From assembly GCF_006968745.1 (NCBI RefSeq), contig NZ_CP030118.1:372001-436000 (forward strand): a DNA stretch of 64,000 bases, read 5' to 3'. Below, one piece after another: positions 45,380 through 53,986 of the stretch. The stretch's first letter is position 1. Every line of letters begins with the position of its first letter. The stretch comes from Brasilonema sennae CENA114. GTDB lineage: Bacteria; Cyanobacteriota; Cyanobacteriia; Cyanobacteriales; Nostocaceae. Made by a program: the position numbers and the translations under genes. The notes below the pieces were generated by a model that saw nothing but the letters and a program-made list of their open reading frames with translations, was not told the origin of the DNA and did no database searches.

Positions 45380-45643
45380 CACCGGTGACGTTCTACGAAC
45401 TGCTCACTGGACAGTTGCCGTTTCCCACAACCGACATCCTAGAGTTCGTCCATTGTCATATTGCCAAATCACCTATTCGTCCGCATGAGGCGAATGCAAC
45501 GATTCCCAAACTCGTTTCAGACATTGTTCTGAAACTAATAGATTTCTTTTTTTTGATGCGACTTGAGTTGGTGTATGAAAATGGACAGTGCATCTTGCGT
45601 GTTAAGGACGATGGACAAGGCTTTGAAATCGGTAACCTGCTCT
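45380..45643 (+). pseudogene. Hybrid serine/threonine-histidine kinase remnants
   Basis: The first part reads TFYELLTGQLPFPTTDILEF then VHCHIAKSPIRPHEAN, the C-lobe of the Ser/Thr kinase that begins large cyanobacterial AAA-GAF-histidine kinases. After codons for VSDIVLKLI the frame jumps to LELVYENGQCILRVKDDGQG FEIG, the histidine-kinase ATPase N/G1 box region. Well over a thousand residues between these parts are missing. The continuation of the ATPase domain appears at 47253-47357, beyond the tnpB unit. Confidence 0.78.
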
Positions 45644-45703
45644 ATAAAACTTATACAACGTTGAACATTGATGTTTACTTCTCGCTTCAACCAAGGTAGT
45701 CGG

Positions 45704-46885
45704 CTACTTCTTGTCTACGAGCGTCACTTCCGGCTGAGCCAGCCGTACAAAGTCCGATGGTGCGTTCAACAAATTATAAGCTGCGTTCAAATCCCTATCC
45801 ATCGTTATCGTGTGAGCTAAGCACGACTTATTCTGGCACTGGTACACTCGGTCAGAAAGTTTCAAGCTATCATGCTTGTTCCTACAGATCGAACACAATT
45901 TTGATGATGGATACCACCGGTCAACGACCTCTACCTTGGTTCCGAAGAATTCAGACTTGTAGACTAATTGACGACGGAATTCGTAGAATCCTAAATCAGA
46001 GATTGCTGCTGATAACTTTCTATTAGCCAGCATCCCTGAAACGTTTAGGTCTTCTATCCGAATTCGGTAAAATCTACGGCTTATATCTGTTGTCGTCTTA
46101 TGCAGAAAGTCTTTACGCTGGTTGGCGATTTGGGCGTGCTTTGTGGCGATAGAGTCATAAAACTTCTTTGCTCTATTCGACTGTTTTATACCTTGGCGAC
46201 GATTGCCAGATTGCTTATTTCGGTTTCGCCACTGTGCCTTAGCTAGCTTGGTTTTCGCTTGTTTGTAAGGTTTGGGGGCTTCAATCTGAGAGCCATCACT
46301 GAGAGTGCAAAAACATTTCACGCCTAAGTCGATTCCCACCAACTCTTCCGGGTGATGCGTTGGTGGTATTCTATCAGCGTCTATTGCAAAAGAAACGTAC
46401 CATTTATTAGCTTGGCGGCTAATGGTAAAAGTCTGTGTACAGTACGAGCAGGCGAGATCCTCTTTGAGTCGAAAAGTTCCTAGAGTCGGAATTTTTATTT
46501 TCTTCCCAGGCGAGATCAATACTTTGCCGTTGCCGTCGTAAACACTAAACGAATCCCCGTCATTCTTTGACTTAAAAACAGGCTTACCAGACAGTCCTTT
46601 AGACCATCTTTGATATGCCTGTCCTAAATCCATAAAAGCTCGTTGATAAACTTTGGATGACAACTTATTCATCCATTGATTCTCAACCTGCTTTTTGGTG
46701 TAGCCAGTGAATACTTTCTTGATTTCATTTATCTGTTTAGCAATACTTACTTTTACCCCAGCAGAGTACAGACTTTGGGTCAATGCCAAGCCGTAGTTAT
46801 AAACAAAACGTGCATAACCAGAATGCTTACGCATCAAAGTTCGCTCTTTGTTATTTAGTTTTAGCTCTACTTTGATGGCGTACAT
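45704..46885 (-). CDS. tnpB: TnpB (IS200/IS605-type RNA-guided nuclease), intact
   Basis: The 393-residue protein has the complete TnpB layout: the N-terminal helix-turn-helix region (LRKHSGYARFVYNYGLAL-like), the wedge domain, and RuvC with all three acidic residues in VGIDLGVKCFCTLSDGS, IRIEDLNVSGMLANRKLS and ITMDRDLNAAYNLL. The zinc ribbon is CSICRNKHDSL...CQNKSC. TnpB proteins cut DNA next to a short motif under guidance of an RNA from the element's 3' end. No tnpA lies beside it. An RHH gene diverges 53 bp upstream. The unit separates two parts of a histidine-kinase ATPase domain (45643 and 47253). ATG 46885 agrees with the family start MYAIKVELKLNN. Confidence 0.94.
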   Translation of the reverse strand: MYAIKVELKLNNKERTLMRKHSGYARFVYNYGLALTQSLYSAGVKVSIAKQINEIKKVFTGYTKKQVENQWMNKLSSKVYQRAFMDLGQAYQRWSKGLSGKPVFKSKNDGDSFSVYDGNGKVLISPGKKIKIPTLGTFRLKEDLACSYCTQTFTISRQANKWYVSFAIDADRIPPTHHPEELVGIDLGVKCFCTLSDGSQIEAPKPYKQAKTKLAKAQWRNRNKQSGNRRQGIKQSNRAKKFYDSIATKHAQIANQRKDFLHKTTTDISRRFYRIRIEDLNVSGMLANRKLSAAISDLGFYEFRRQLVYKSEFFGTKVEVVDRWYPSSKLCSICRNKHDSLKLSDRVYQCQNKSCLAHTITMDRDLNAAYNLLNAPSDFVRLAQPEVTLVDKK

Positions 46886-46938
46886 TACAAGTTGTGTTTT
46901 TTTATTTTACACTCTTAGTGTACGGACATTTGTACGGT

Positions 46939-47106
46939 ATGTCAATGGCTAAACAAACGGAAAGACTGGAGATTCGAGTTACGGTGGACGAGTTAGAAAC
47001 ATTAGACGCATATTGCCAGTTAGTTGATTTGAATAAAAGTGATGTGTTGCGAGAGTATATTCAATCCTTGAAGAAAAAGATTAAAAAGATGAACAGCAAA
47101 GTCTAG
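46939..47106 (+). CDS. Small ribbon-helix-helix protein, divergent from tnpB
   Basis: The 55-residue protein (ATG 46939; ATG 46945 also possible) reads TERLEIRVTVDELETLDAYC then QLVDLNKSDVLREYIQSLKK, a beta strand and two helices of the ribbon-helix-helix (CopG/MetJ-like) fold, with a basic tail. Such proteins bind operators as dimers. The shared 53-bp intergenic space has repeated GTACGG motifs (GTACGGACATTTGTACGG) that could be its operator and control both genes. Small RHH genes beside tnpB genes recur in cyanobacteria, as I recall. An antitoxin role is possible but no toxin is adjacent. Confidence 0.8.
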   Translation: MSMAKQTERLEIRVTVDELETLDAYCQLVDLNKSDVLREYIQSLKKKIKKMNSKV

Positions 47107-47157
47107 TTATGTTCAGCTTTTTATAGCGATTGAATGATTAGGACGTGTCTCCCTAAT

Positions 47158-47246
47158 AGACATCTCCAGAAATTAATTCTGCGTTGTCGGAAAGCCTTGG
47201 TAGGGGCGAACGGCCGTTCGCCCTTACGTCATTGTCGGAGATGTCT
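47158..47246. repeat. Repeat with AGACATCTCC ends and a 20-bp perfect palindrome
   Basis: AGACATCTCC (47158-47167) and GGAGATGTCT (47237-47246) are inverted. The centre holds GGGCGAACGGCCGTTCGCCC (47204-47223), a perfect palindrome. This is a MITE-like unit directly abutting the kinase C-terminal fragment. Confidence 0.75.
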
Positions 47247-47252
47247 AATGAC

Positions 47253-47357
47253 GGATTTGGATTGCTAGGAATGAGCGAACGGGCAGAACGCATTGGAGCG
47301 CTAATGATTCACAGCCAACCTGAACACGGAACAGAAATTGTCGTCATTATTATATAG
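47253..47357 (+). pseudogene. Histidine kinase C-terminal fragment
   Basis: The frame reads GFGLLGMSERAERIGALMIH and SQPEHGTEIVVIII before TAG. This is the last ATPase box (G2) and end of a NarX-like histidine kinase. Together with 45560-45643 it forms an almost continuous ATPase domain interrupted by the tnpB-RHH unit. It lies 17 bp upstream of a response regulator, its probable original partner. Confidence 0.85.
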
Positions 47358-47374
47358 TATATTGAGAGAGCACA

Positions 47375-48007
47375 ATGATAAGCCTTGCCACTACGATTCG
47401 TATTCTGATTGTTGATGACCATTCCATTGTCAGACAAGGATTGGCAATCATCATCAACCGCGATCCAGAAATGACGGTGATTGCTCAAGCAGAAGATGGA
47501 CAACAGGGGGTCAATCTGTTTCGGGAATACCAACCAGATATCACGCTGATGGATTTGCGAATGCCGCAGATGGCTGGGGTTGAAGCGATTACTGCTATTT
47601 GTGCTGAATTTAAATCTGCCCGAATTATTGTACTAACGACCTACGATAGTGATGAAGATATCTATCGCGGGTTGCAGGCAGGCGCTAAAGGATATTTACT
47701 CAAGGATGCTAAATCCAACGAGCTTTTTAATGCGATTCGCACAGTTTATCGTGGTCAGCAGTATATTCCGCCATCCGTGGGGGCAAAACTAGTACAGCGG
47801 ATGAGTAATCCAGAACTGAGTGAGCGAGAGTTAGAGGTACTTCGTTTGATGGCGCAGGGGATGAGTAATCTAGACATTAGCACCATTTTGAGTATCGGTG
47901 AAAGCACTGTCAAATCTCATGTTAATCGAATTTTAAGTAAATTGGGAGTTAACGATCGCACTCAAGCGGTAATTATTGCTGTTAAACGCGGGATTGTCAG
48001 TTTGTAA
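47375..48007 (+). CDS. NarL-type response regulator 1
   Basis: The 210-residue protein has a receiver domain with acidic pair Asp14-Asp15 (RILIVDDHSIVRQG), phosphoacceptor Asp60 (ITLMDLRMPQM), the switch Thr in IIVLTTYDSDEDIY and the Lys in GAKGYLLKDA. The LuxR helix-turn-helix follows: LSERELEVLRLMAQGMSNLD, IGESTVKSHVNRILSKLGVN. All key residues are present. The kinase that preceded it is broken (47253-47357), so it is likely an orphan or driven by another kinase. It is followed after 195 bp by a close paralogue. Confidence 0.94.
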   Translation: MISLATTIRILIVDDHSIVRQGLAIIINRDPEMTVIAQAEDGQQGVNLFREYQPDITLMDLRMPQMAGVEAITAICAEFKSARIIVLTTYDSDEDIYRGLQAGAKGYLLKDAKSNELFNAIRTVYRGQQYIPPSVGAKLVQRMSNPELSERELEVLRLMAQGMSNLDISTILSIGESTVKSHVNRILSKLGVNDRTQAVIIAVKRGIVSL

Positions 48008-48202
48008 GCAATTCGTAGAATAGACCCGCCCGAAAAATGAACTAGGTACAAAAAAGTAGTAAGCTGTTACGCCTATAAGTTGCACAATAGAGAGTAAAGC
48101 GCAGCGTTAACGCACAGTGCTCCTTTTAGGGACTAGTGGACGCCCAGTTAAAGTTCAAAAAATGGATTTTATAAACGCAACAGCGTAAGAAGAGTAGGCA
48201 AT

Positions 48203-48832
48203 ATGAGTCAGTCAACAGTCATTCGCATTCTTATTGTTGATGATTATTTAATTGTGCGGCAAGGGTTAGCAGCAATCATTGAGCAAGAGGGGGATATGAG
48301 TGTGATTGGTCAGGCGGAGGATGGAGTTGAGGCAATTAAGCTGTTTCGGCAAGAGCAACCCGACGTAACCTTGATGGACTTGCGGATGCCTCAAATGGGA
48401 GGAGTCGAAGCTATTACTACCATTTGCGCTGAATTTGCCAAGGCGAAAATTATCGTACTAACAACGTATGATGGGGATGAGGATATCTATCAAGGGTTAC
48501 GGGCAGGCGCAAAGGGTTATCTGCTCAAAGACTTGAAACCAAACGAACTGCGAACAGCTATTCGCGGTGTTTACAACGGGCAACAATACATTCCACCGAA
48601 TGTCGGTGCTAAACTAGTTCAGCGAATGACCAACCCGGAATTGAGCGATCGCGAGTTAGAGGTGCTTCGTTTAATTGCACAGGGCATGAGCAATCTGGAA
48701 ATTAGCGCAGCCCTATGTATTAGCGAGAGTACTGTTAAGACCCATATCAATCGAATTTTAAGCAAGTTAAATGTCAAAGACCGGACACAGGCAGCTATTG
48801 TTGCCCTGAAACGAGGAATTGTCAACCTTTGA
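48203..48832 (+). CDS. NarL-type response regulator 2, paralogue of 1
   Basis: The 209-residue protein is roughly three quarters identical to regulator 1. Asp13-Asp14 (RILIVDDYLIVRQG), phosphoacceptor Asp59 (VTLMDLRMPQMGG), GAKGYLLKDLKPNE and the HTH (LSDRELEVLRLIAQGMSNLE; ISESTVKTHINRILSKLNVK) are intact. The helix-turn-helix recognition region is nearly unchanged, so the two may share DNA targets. It arises from tandem duplication. Two further tails of the same family (35002-35079 and 54437-54463) show that the gene has been copied repeatedly in this region. No kinase gene is adjacent. Confidence 0.94.
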   Translation: MSQSTVIRILIVDDYLIVRQGLAAIIEQEGDMSVIGQAEDGVEAIKLFRQEQPDVTLMDLRMPQMGGVEAITTICAEFAKAKIIVLTTYDGDEDIYQGLRAGAKGYLLKDLKPNELRTAIRGVYNGQQYIPPNVGAKLVQRMTNPELSDRELEVLRLIAQGMSNLEISAALCISESTVKTHINRILSKLNVKDRTQAAIVALKRGIVNL

Positions 48833-49008
48833 CGCTCCCACGGCTATGAAAACTTGGATAATTTATTTGTTGGAAATGTTAACGGAACACTCAAACTGCT
48901 GTTCATAAAGTTGAAGCGTTTGTAACAAACGCTCAGAAGAGCTATTATTGAAGCATTTGTAGCTAGTGCCTGAGTTGTCGTTAGGGATGCAGGGAGCGAA
49001 ACGGCGCA

Positions 49009-52000
49009 ATGAACGTATGGGATCTGAAATCATGGTTCTTAATTGGCAGTGCTTTGAGTGTGCTTCACTGTGCCCAACCCATCGCCGCTCAAGTCGTTCC
49101 CGATAACACATTGCCTGCGGCAGAGCAAACACAAGTCACAGGCAACCCCAATTTCCAAATTGACGGAGGAGCAAGGCGGGGTGGCAATCTATTCCACAGT
49201 TTCCAATCGTTTTCGATCCCGACAGGCGGTTCTGCTTTCTTCAACAATGCCCTTGATGTGCAGAACATCCTGACACGAGTCACAGGTGGATCAATCTCTA
49301 ATATTGACGGCTTAATTCGAGCCAACGGGGCTGCCAATCTGTTTATGCTCAATCCCAATGGCATTGTGTTTGGTCCAAATGCCTCACTCAATATTGGTGG
49401 TTCTTTTGTAGGGACAACTGCCAATGCCATCAGGTTTCCCAATGGCGAATTTTTCAGCAGCGATGCGACTCAACCATTACCGAGTCAGTTGCTCACCATC
49501 AATCCCAATGCCTTGTTTTTCAATCAACTAGCAGCACAAGCGATCATCAACCGCTCAACTGCAAACAACCAAACCGGGCTGCAGGTGCCAGCGGGACAAA
49601 GCCTGTTGCTAGTCGGTGGCGATGTCCGGTTAGAAGGCGGGCAAATCATCAGTCCGGGTAGCCGAGTGGAGTTGGGTGGCCTGGCGGGACAGGGGATCGT
49701 GGGACTGAGTGGAACGGCGCTTGATTGGCGCTTGAGTTTTCCCGATGCTGTAGCGCGTTCAGATGTTTCCCTCAGCAACAGATCTCTTGTAGACGTGCGT
49801 GGTGAGGATGGCGGGAGCATTGCCATCACGCCTCGGAACTTAAGCTTGAGCCAAGGAAGTCTAATTTGGGTAGGAATCAAAGACGGGTTGGGCAACGCTA
49901 GAGCGCAAGCGGGAGATATGCAGCTTGATACCACAGGAGCAATCAGCATAGCTGATGATAGCTTCATCGCCAGCCAAGTGGGTCCTGGAAGTACGGGTAA
50001 TGCAGGTAACATCAACATCACGACTGGGTCGCTTTTTGTTACAGAAAATGCTCAAATAGGTTCCAACACACAGGGGCAGGGGAATGCAGGCAGTATAAAT
50101 ATCAATGCCCGCGATACGGTTTCTTGGGATGGCAATGGTGTCATAGGCGGCACTGCAGTATACCCAACGGGTGTCGGTAACGCTGGCGATTTCAACATCA
50201 CTACAGGGTCACTTTTTGTCAGAAACGATGCTCGACTGGGTTCGGTCACCAGAGGACAGGGAAATACAGGCAGTATAAATATTAATGCCCGTGATACAGT
50301 TTCTATGGATGGTGGCAGTTTTATAGGTAGTGGTGTAGACCCAACTGGTGTTGGTAACAGTGGTGGTATCAACATCACTACGGGGTCGCTGTCTCTCACC
50401 AATAACGCTCAAGTGGCATCTTACACGCAAGGACAGGGAAACACAGGTAGAGTGAATATTAATGCCCGCGATCGCGTCTTCTTGGATGGTACTATAATTA
50501 ACGACTGTGAGTGCGGGAGTGCTATATTCAGTCAGGTGCAGCCAGGTGGTGTCGGTAACAGTGGTGGTATCAACATCACTACCGAGTCGCTATCTCTCAC
50601 CAATGGCGCTGTGCTGGTGTCCGACACAGCTGGACGGGGAGATGCAGGCAGCGTAATTATCAATGCCCGCGATCGCGTCTCCATTGATGGTGCTGCGTAT
50701 GGAGGCGGCAAAAGCGGTATTTCAACGCAAGTGAATTCAGGAGCTGTCGGTCAAGGAGGAAATGTTACGATCACAACGGGTTCCTTGTCTTTGACCAACG
50801 GGGGTTACATAAGCAGCGGCAATTTTGGTGGAATAGGCAATGCTGGTCGCGTTACCATTAATGCTCGTGACTCCGTACAAATTAGTGGCACAGCCCTTGT
50901 CCCTATAATGGATGACAACAACCAGAGCAGGGTGGTTAGCTTGGTGAGTCCAGGAACTGTGGGAAGTGGAGGAGACGTGAGCATCACGACAGATTCTCTA
51001 TCTGTTTCCAACCAAGGGAGAATCATCACAAATACTCAGGGGCAAGGCAATGCCGGAAATATTCAGATTCAAGCCAGCGGTAGTGTCGCCTTTAATGGGG
51101 GAGATGCCATCAGCACGCTTGAGCCAAGTGGAACGGGCAGAGGAGGCAATATTGATATCACCGCGCTTACGCTCTCAGTTTTGAATAACGCTCAACTCTC
51201 TGCTGCCACCGCTGGCGACGGAGGTGCTGGCAATATTACAGTCAGTGCTGATACAGTGGGTTTGAGCGGTGGCGGGCGACTGCTGACGACGACTTCTAGT
51301 CGCGCTCATGCTGGCGACATCACAGTTAATACTCCTTCTTTGCAACTGGCTGGGGCAACTAGTGGTCTGTTTGCCGGAACCACCAGTGCTGGGGATGCCG
51401 GTAACTTGACGATTCAGCCACGCTTAAACGGGCAAAGTGTGCGGGTGAATCTTCAAGACGGGGCGCAAATCTCTGCCTCTACTTCTAGCAATGGTAATGG
51501 GGGACGGCTGACGATTACTGCCCCAGAGTCGATTACTCTGACTGGCAATGGTTCGATTATTGCTGCCGGAACGGGTAGCAGCGGTAATGGCGGCAACTTA
51601 AATCTCCAAACCGGTACCCTTGGCATTCAAAACCAAGCACAAGTAACAGTCAGCAGTTCGGGCACAGGCAGTGCAGGCAATTTGTTTGTGGATGCGAATC
51701 GCATCTATCTCAACAATTCTGGCAGCATCCGGGCAGATACGACTGGAGGTGGAGGTAATATCAATTTGGGTTCGCGCCTGATTGTGTTACGCAATGGCAG
51801 TAACATCACGACGAACGCCACAGGCAGCAACATTCCTGGTGGCAACATCGCGATTGATACGCGGTTTATAGTTGCTGTCCCTAAAGAAGATAGTAATATC
51901 AGCGCCAATTCTCAAGATTTTCGCGGCGGCAATGTCAGGATCAATGCATTTTCTCTGTTCGGCATTCAACCGCGTCCTCAACTCACGCCCAGTAGCGACA

Positions 52001-52443
52001 TCACCGCCACTGGAGCAACCGACGCCTTAAGTGGCACAATTGATATCACCAGAGCAGAAATTGACCCGACTTCTGGTTTAGTTGAATTACCGATTAACTT
52101 GGTAGATTTATCCCGCCTGATTGCCCAAGGTTGTCCGGCAAACCAAGGCAATTCTTTCGTGATCACCGGGCGGGGTGGTTTACCTCCGACTGTGGAACAA
52201 CAATTAGACGATGACGCCGAGTGGCAAGACCGACGCCTGTTAACAGTTGCTGAGCAAAATCCAAACTCCACACGCGACAGCCGAACGACTCACACCCCAA
52301 ACCCCAAATCCTACACCCCAATCATTGAAGCAACCGGATGGCAGAGAACTTCTAGTGGAGAAATCTTTCTGGTTGCGACCACACCTGAACCTACGGTGCA
52401 ACATTCGTTGAAGCAGCCTGTTAACTGCATTGGCAAGCATTGA
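49009..52443 (+). CDS. TPS-type exoprotein with filamentous haemagglutinin N-terminal domain
   Basis: The 1144-residue protein has a signal peptide (LKSWFLIGSALSVLHCAQPI, cleaved near AAQ, residue 28). The two-partner-secretion domain occupies ~residues 30-250 (GGARRGGNLFHSFQSFSIPT, IDGLIRANGAANLFMLNPNG, IVFGPNASLNIGGSFVGTTA). A long beta-helix then has imperfect ~59-residue repeats (TGSLSLTNNAQVASYTQGQG, VNINARDRVFLDG). The TPS domain is normally exported by a TpsB (ShlB/FhaC) pore; no tpsB gene is in the window. The C-terminus (PVNCIGKH) resembles, from memory, ends of cyanobacterial relatives. GGGAG lies 11 bases before ATG 49009. It is probably surface exposed; possible adhesin or matrix component. 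Confidence 0.93.
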   Translation: MNVWDLKSWFLIGSALSVLHCAQPIAAQVVPDNTLPAAEQTQVTGNPNFQIDGGARRGGNLFHSFQSFSIPTGGSAFFNNALDVQNILTRVTGGSISNIDGLIRANGAANLFMLNPNGIVFGPNASLNIGGSFVGTTANAIRFPNGEFFSSDATQPLPSQLLTINPNALFFNQLAAQAIINRSTANNQTGLQVPAGQSLLLVGGDVRLEGGQIISPGSRVELGGLAGQGIVGLSGTALDWRLSFPDAVARSDVSLSNRSLVDVRGEDGGSIAITPRNLSLSQGSLIWVGIKDGLGNARAQAGDMQLDTTGAISIADDSFIASQVGPGSTGNAGNINITTGSLFVTENAQIGSNTQGQGNAGSININARDTVSWDGNGVIGGTAVYPTGVGNAGDFNITTGSLFVRNDARLGSVTRGQGNTGSININARDTVSMDGGSFIGSGVDPTGVGNSGGINITTGSLSLTNNAQVASYTQGQGNTGRVNINARDRVFLDGTIINDCECGSAIFSQVQPGGVGNSGGINITTESLSLTNGAVLVSDTAGRGDAGSVIINARDRVSIDGAAYGGGKSGISTQVNSGAVGQGGNVTITTGSLSLTNGGYISSGNFGGIGNAGRVTINARDSVQISGTALVPIMDDNNQSRVVSLVSPGTVGSGGDVSITTDSLSVSNQGRIITNTQGQGNAGNIQIQASGSVAFNGGDAISTLEPSGTGRGGNIDITALTLSVLNNAQLSAATAGDGGAGNITVSADTVGLSGGGRLLTTTSSRAHAGDITVNTPSLQLAGATSGLFAGTTSAGDAGNLTIQPRLNGQSVRVNLQDGAQISASTSSNGNGGRLTITAPESITLTGNGSIIAAGTGSSGNGGNLNLQTGTLGIQNQAQVTVSSSGTGSAGNLFVDANRIYLNNSGSIRADTTGGGGNINLGSRLIVLRNGSNITTNATGSNIPGGNIAIDTRFIVAVPKEDSNISANSQDFRGGNVRINAFSLFGIQPRPQLTPSSDITATGATDALSGTIDITRAEIDPTSGLVELPINLVDLSRLIAQGCPANQGNSFVITGRGGLPPTVEQQLDDDAEWQDRRLLTVAEQNPNSTRDSRTTHTPNPKSYTPIIEATGWQRTSSGEIFLVATTPEPTVQHSLKQPVNCIGKH
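49978..50900 (+). repeat. Internal beta-helix repeats of the TPS exoprotein
   Basis: About five imperfect units of ~180-200 bp follow one another within the gene, each encoding TGSL(F/S)(V/L)T..A and QGQGN(A/T)G..NINARD motifs. They are most similar between 50040 and 50460. Such repeats can vary in number between strains. Confidence 0.75.
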
Positions 52444-52575
52444 CATCCTGCCGCCGCTGATTCAGAGTACCGGGCGTTGCTGAATTAGGGTATTAATTGT
52501 CATTCTGTTAGCTTCTTCGCCGTAAGCCCCTCGCTATAAAGGAAGTTCTGGCAGTGTTGAAAAACGCGCCAGAAG

Positions 52576-52616
52576 CCCACACCTTATCTGTACTCAGATA
52601 GGTGTGGGTAGTTCAC
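52576..52616 (+). ncRNA. Orphan IS605-type end resembling a TnpB guide-RNA scaffold
   Basis: The hairpin CCCACACCT-ATCTG / CAGAT-AGGTGTGGG (52576-52608) is followed by TAGTTCAC (52609-52616). GAAGCCCACACC...GGTGTGGGTAGTTCAC is the common right end of cyanobacterial IS605/IS1341 elements, the 3' end of the TnpB guide RNA, with the guide beginning right after TTCAC. No tnpB frame lies upstream; the TPS exoprotein does. It is therefore a solo end. The upstream 52480-52575 may be part of the same scaffold. Confidence 0.5.
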
Positions 52617-52642
52617 CGCAGCGGACAGTAGTTTTTTTCTCC

Positions 52643-53047
52643 TCATTCCTTATTAACTAAAACTCCATTATTGTTGCCAATGTCATTCAGTATAAGTGAA
52701 GTATTTCTTTCGGCTCCATTTCCTGCTCGACAAGTAGCTGATAATGTATCGTTTTTAATCTGAATATCTCTGCAAGTACTGAAATAATTAGATTTCTTTC
52801 CTCGTTGAAATACTAAGGTTCCATTAACATTATTAATTCCTTCTAATATCAGACTTGTAGCGCTCTCAGAACCATCCTGTCTGCGACAAATTGCTTGGAG
52901 TAAATCATTACGAACACTAATTTGTCTACAGCTTGAGAAAAAAGTTGATGGTTTAGCTGATGCACTCGAAATATGTAGTACAATTCCAGTAATAGAAGTT
53001 AGAGTCAAAAGTCCTACTGAAGACAGTTTTTTGTTGAACTTAAACAT
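52643..53047 (-). CDS. Exported cyanovirin-N homologue (CVNH lectin)
   Basis: The 134-residue product starts at ATG 53047 behind AAGGAG. It has a signal peptide (LSSVGLLTLTSITGIVLHIS, cleavage near ASA, residue 31). The mature part is two tandem ~50-residue CVNH repeats: FFSSCRQISVRNDLLQAICR with SATSLILEGINNVNGTLVFQ, and YFSTCRDIQIKNDTLSATCR with NTSLILNDIGNNNGVL. Each repeat keeps the cysteine pair and the I..(D/N)GxL end that form the pseudo-symmetric CVN fold. Cyanovirin-N binds high-mannose glycans; sugar specificity here is unknown. It is transcribed toward the TPS exoprotein gene from its own promoter, with a ~560-bp spacer upstream. Confidence 0.92.
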   Translation of the reverse strand: MFKFNKKLSSVGLLTLTSITGIVLHISSASAKPSTFFSSCRQISVRNDLLQAICRRQDGSESATSLILEGINNVNGTLVFQRGKKSNYFSTCRDIQIKNDTLSATCRAGNGAERNTSLILNDIGNNNGVLVNKE

Positions 53048-53610
53048 ATTTTCTCCTTAGAATTTTGGCTTGTTTGTTTAGCTTATACTTACTAACAAGT
53101 ACAGTGAGGAAAAGGCGATTTGCTTGCTATATATGAAGCATGAGCAATTAGGTAAATTCAAGAGATCGCTAAGAATGAGTGAGAATCTCCAAAAAAGTCA
53201 CAAAAAAACACCAAGACTAAAAATATCTCAAAAAAATCTTTCTTCTCCTTATCAGTTGAGGCTGTAGGTGGCGTTGCAACTGCTCTTACCAGAATCTGAG
53301 TTGGAACAAAGCTCCAGCACCCACAATCTTCTTCAGGTCACAGTCCATCGGTGAGATATTAAGATAATCTTACTTTTGTCAATTAGAAATTATGCTGAAC
53401 ATTTGGAGAAGTAAAAAGTATCAAGTTAAACTTTGTACTTAACATATGGGTCAAAAATGAATGATGCGTATTAAGATTACGCCATAGGCGTAGCCTCAAG
53501 CCTCCGGCTTATCGCCTGCTCAAAAATTATGTTGACAACCCCGACTTTTTGCTATTTTTTAAGCATTATTGCTTATTGACAAATTGTATCCGACATTAAA
53601 ATCTCACCAA
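53048..53610. other. Spacer upstream of the CVNH gene
   Basis: AT-rich and without a plausible gene. It includes one Nostoc-type palindromic fragment (GCCTCAAGCCTCCGGCTTAT, 53491-53510), also seen near 43290. The CVNH promoter should lie in its left part. Confidence 0.5.
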
Positions 53611-53679
53611 TGTCAGAGGATGAATACCGCTGACGTCTAAAAACCTTAACTCAGATATTGCATCTACATTGTTATCAAT

Positions 53680-53804
53680 GTTTGCATGAATTCAATATAG
53701 CCAATTGGCTCCAAGAAATCGTCCACTCAAAGTTGAAACTTTTTACAATAGAATGATTGATAAATCAGTCCATCTCAAGATGGAAGATTGGCTTCAACTC
53801 AAGG
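53680..53804 (+). promoter_or_regulatory. Conserved ~150-bp module, copy R3
   Basis: It has TTTGCATGAATTCAATATAG, AAATCGTCCACTCAAAGTTG and TGATTGATAAATCAGTCCAT in the order of R1. It lies upstream of a tnpB tail and the CHAT pseudogene in direct-repeat copy 1. Confidence 0.65.
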
Positions 53805-53835
53805 ATATAATACAATGTAGTTTGTATATCAGTAT

Positions 53836-53964
53836 GCAGTCCCTTGTCATTCATGTGGTTTTGAAATTGACCGCGATTTGAACGCGGCAAGAAATATATC
53901 AACATACGCGGCAAGTTCTGTCGTGTCCATCTGTGGACGAGGTGCTGCTGACAGTCTCGGTTGA
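53836..53964 (+). pseudogene. tnpB: tnpB 3' tail, copy 1
   Basis: The frame reads PCHSCGFEIDRDLNAARNIS then TYAASSVVSICGRGAADSLG and TGA. It has the second half of the TnpB zinc ribbon and the third RuvC motif (DRDLNAA). The rest of tnpB is missing. An almost identical tail is at 61111-61239. Confidence 0.8.
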
Positions 53965-53986
53965 ACAGGAAGTTTTTGCTCTTCAA

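Noticed and set aside
49978..50900. CRISPR-like periodicity
   Set aside because: The repeats are long, degenerate, in frame and coding within a beta-helix protein.
53765..53986. - strand frame repeated at 61040-61261
   Set aside because: It recurs only because the DNA is duplicated, and it lies opposite a tnpB tail and module.
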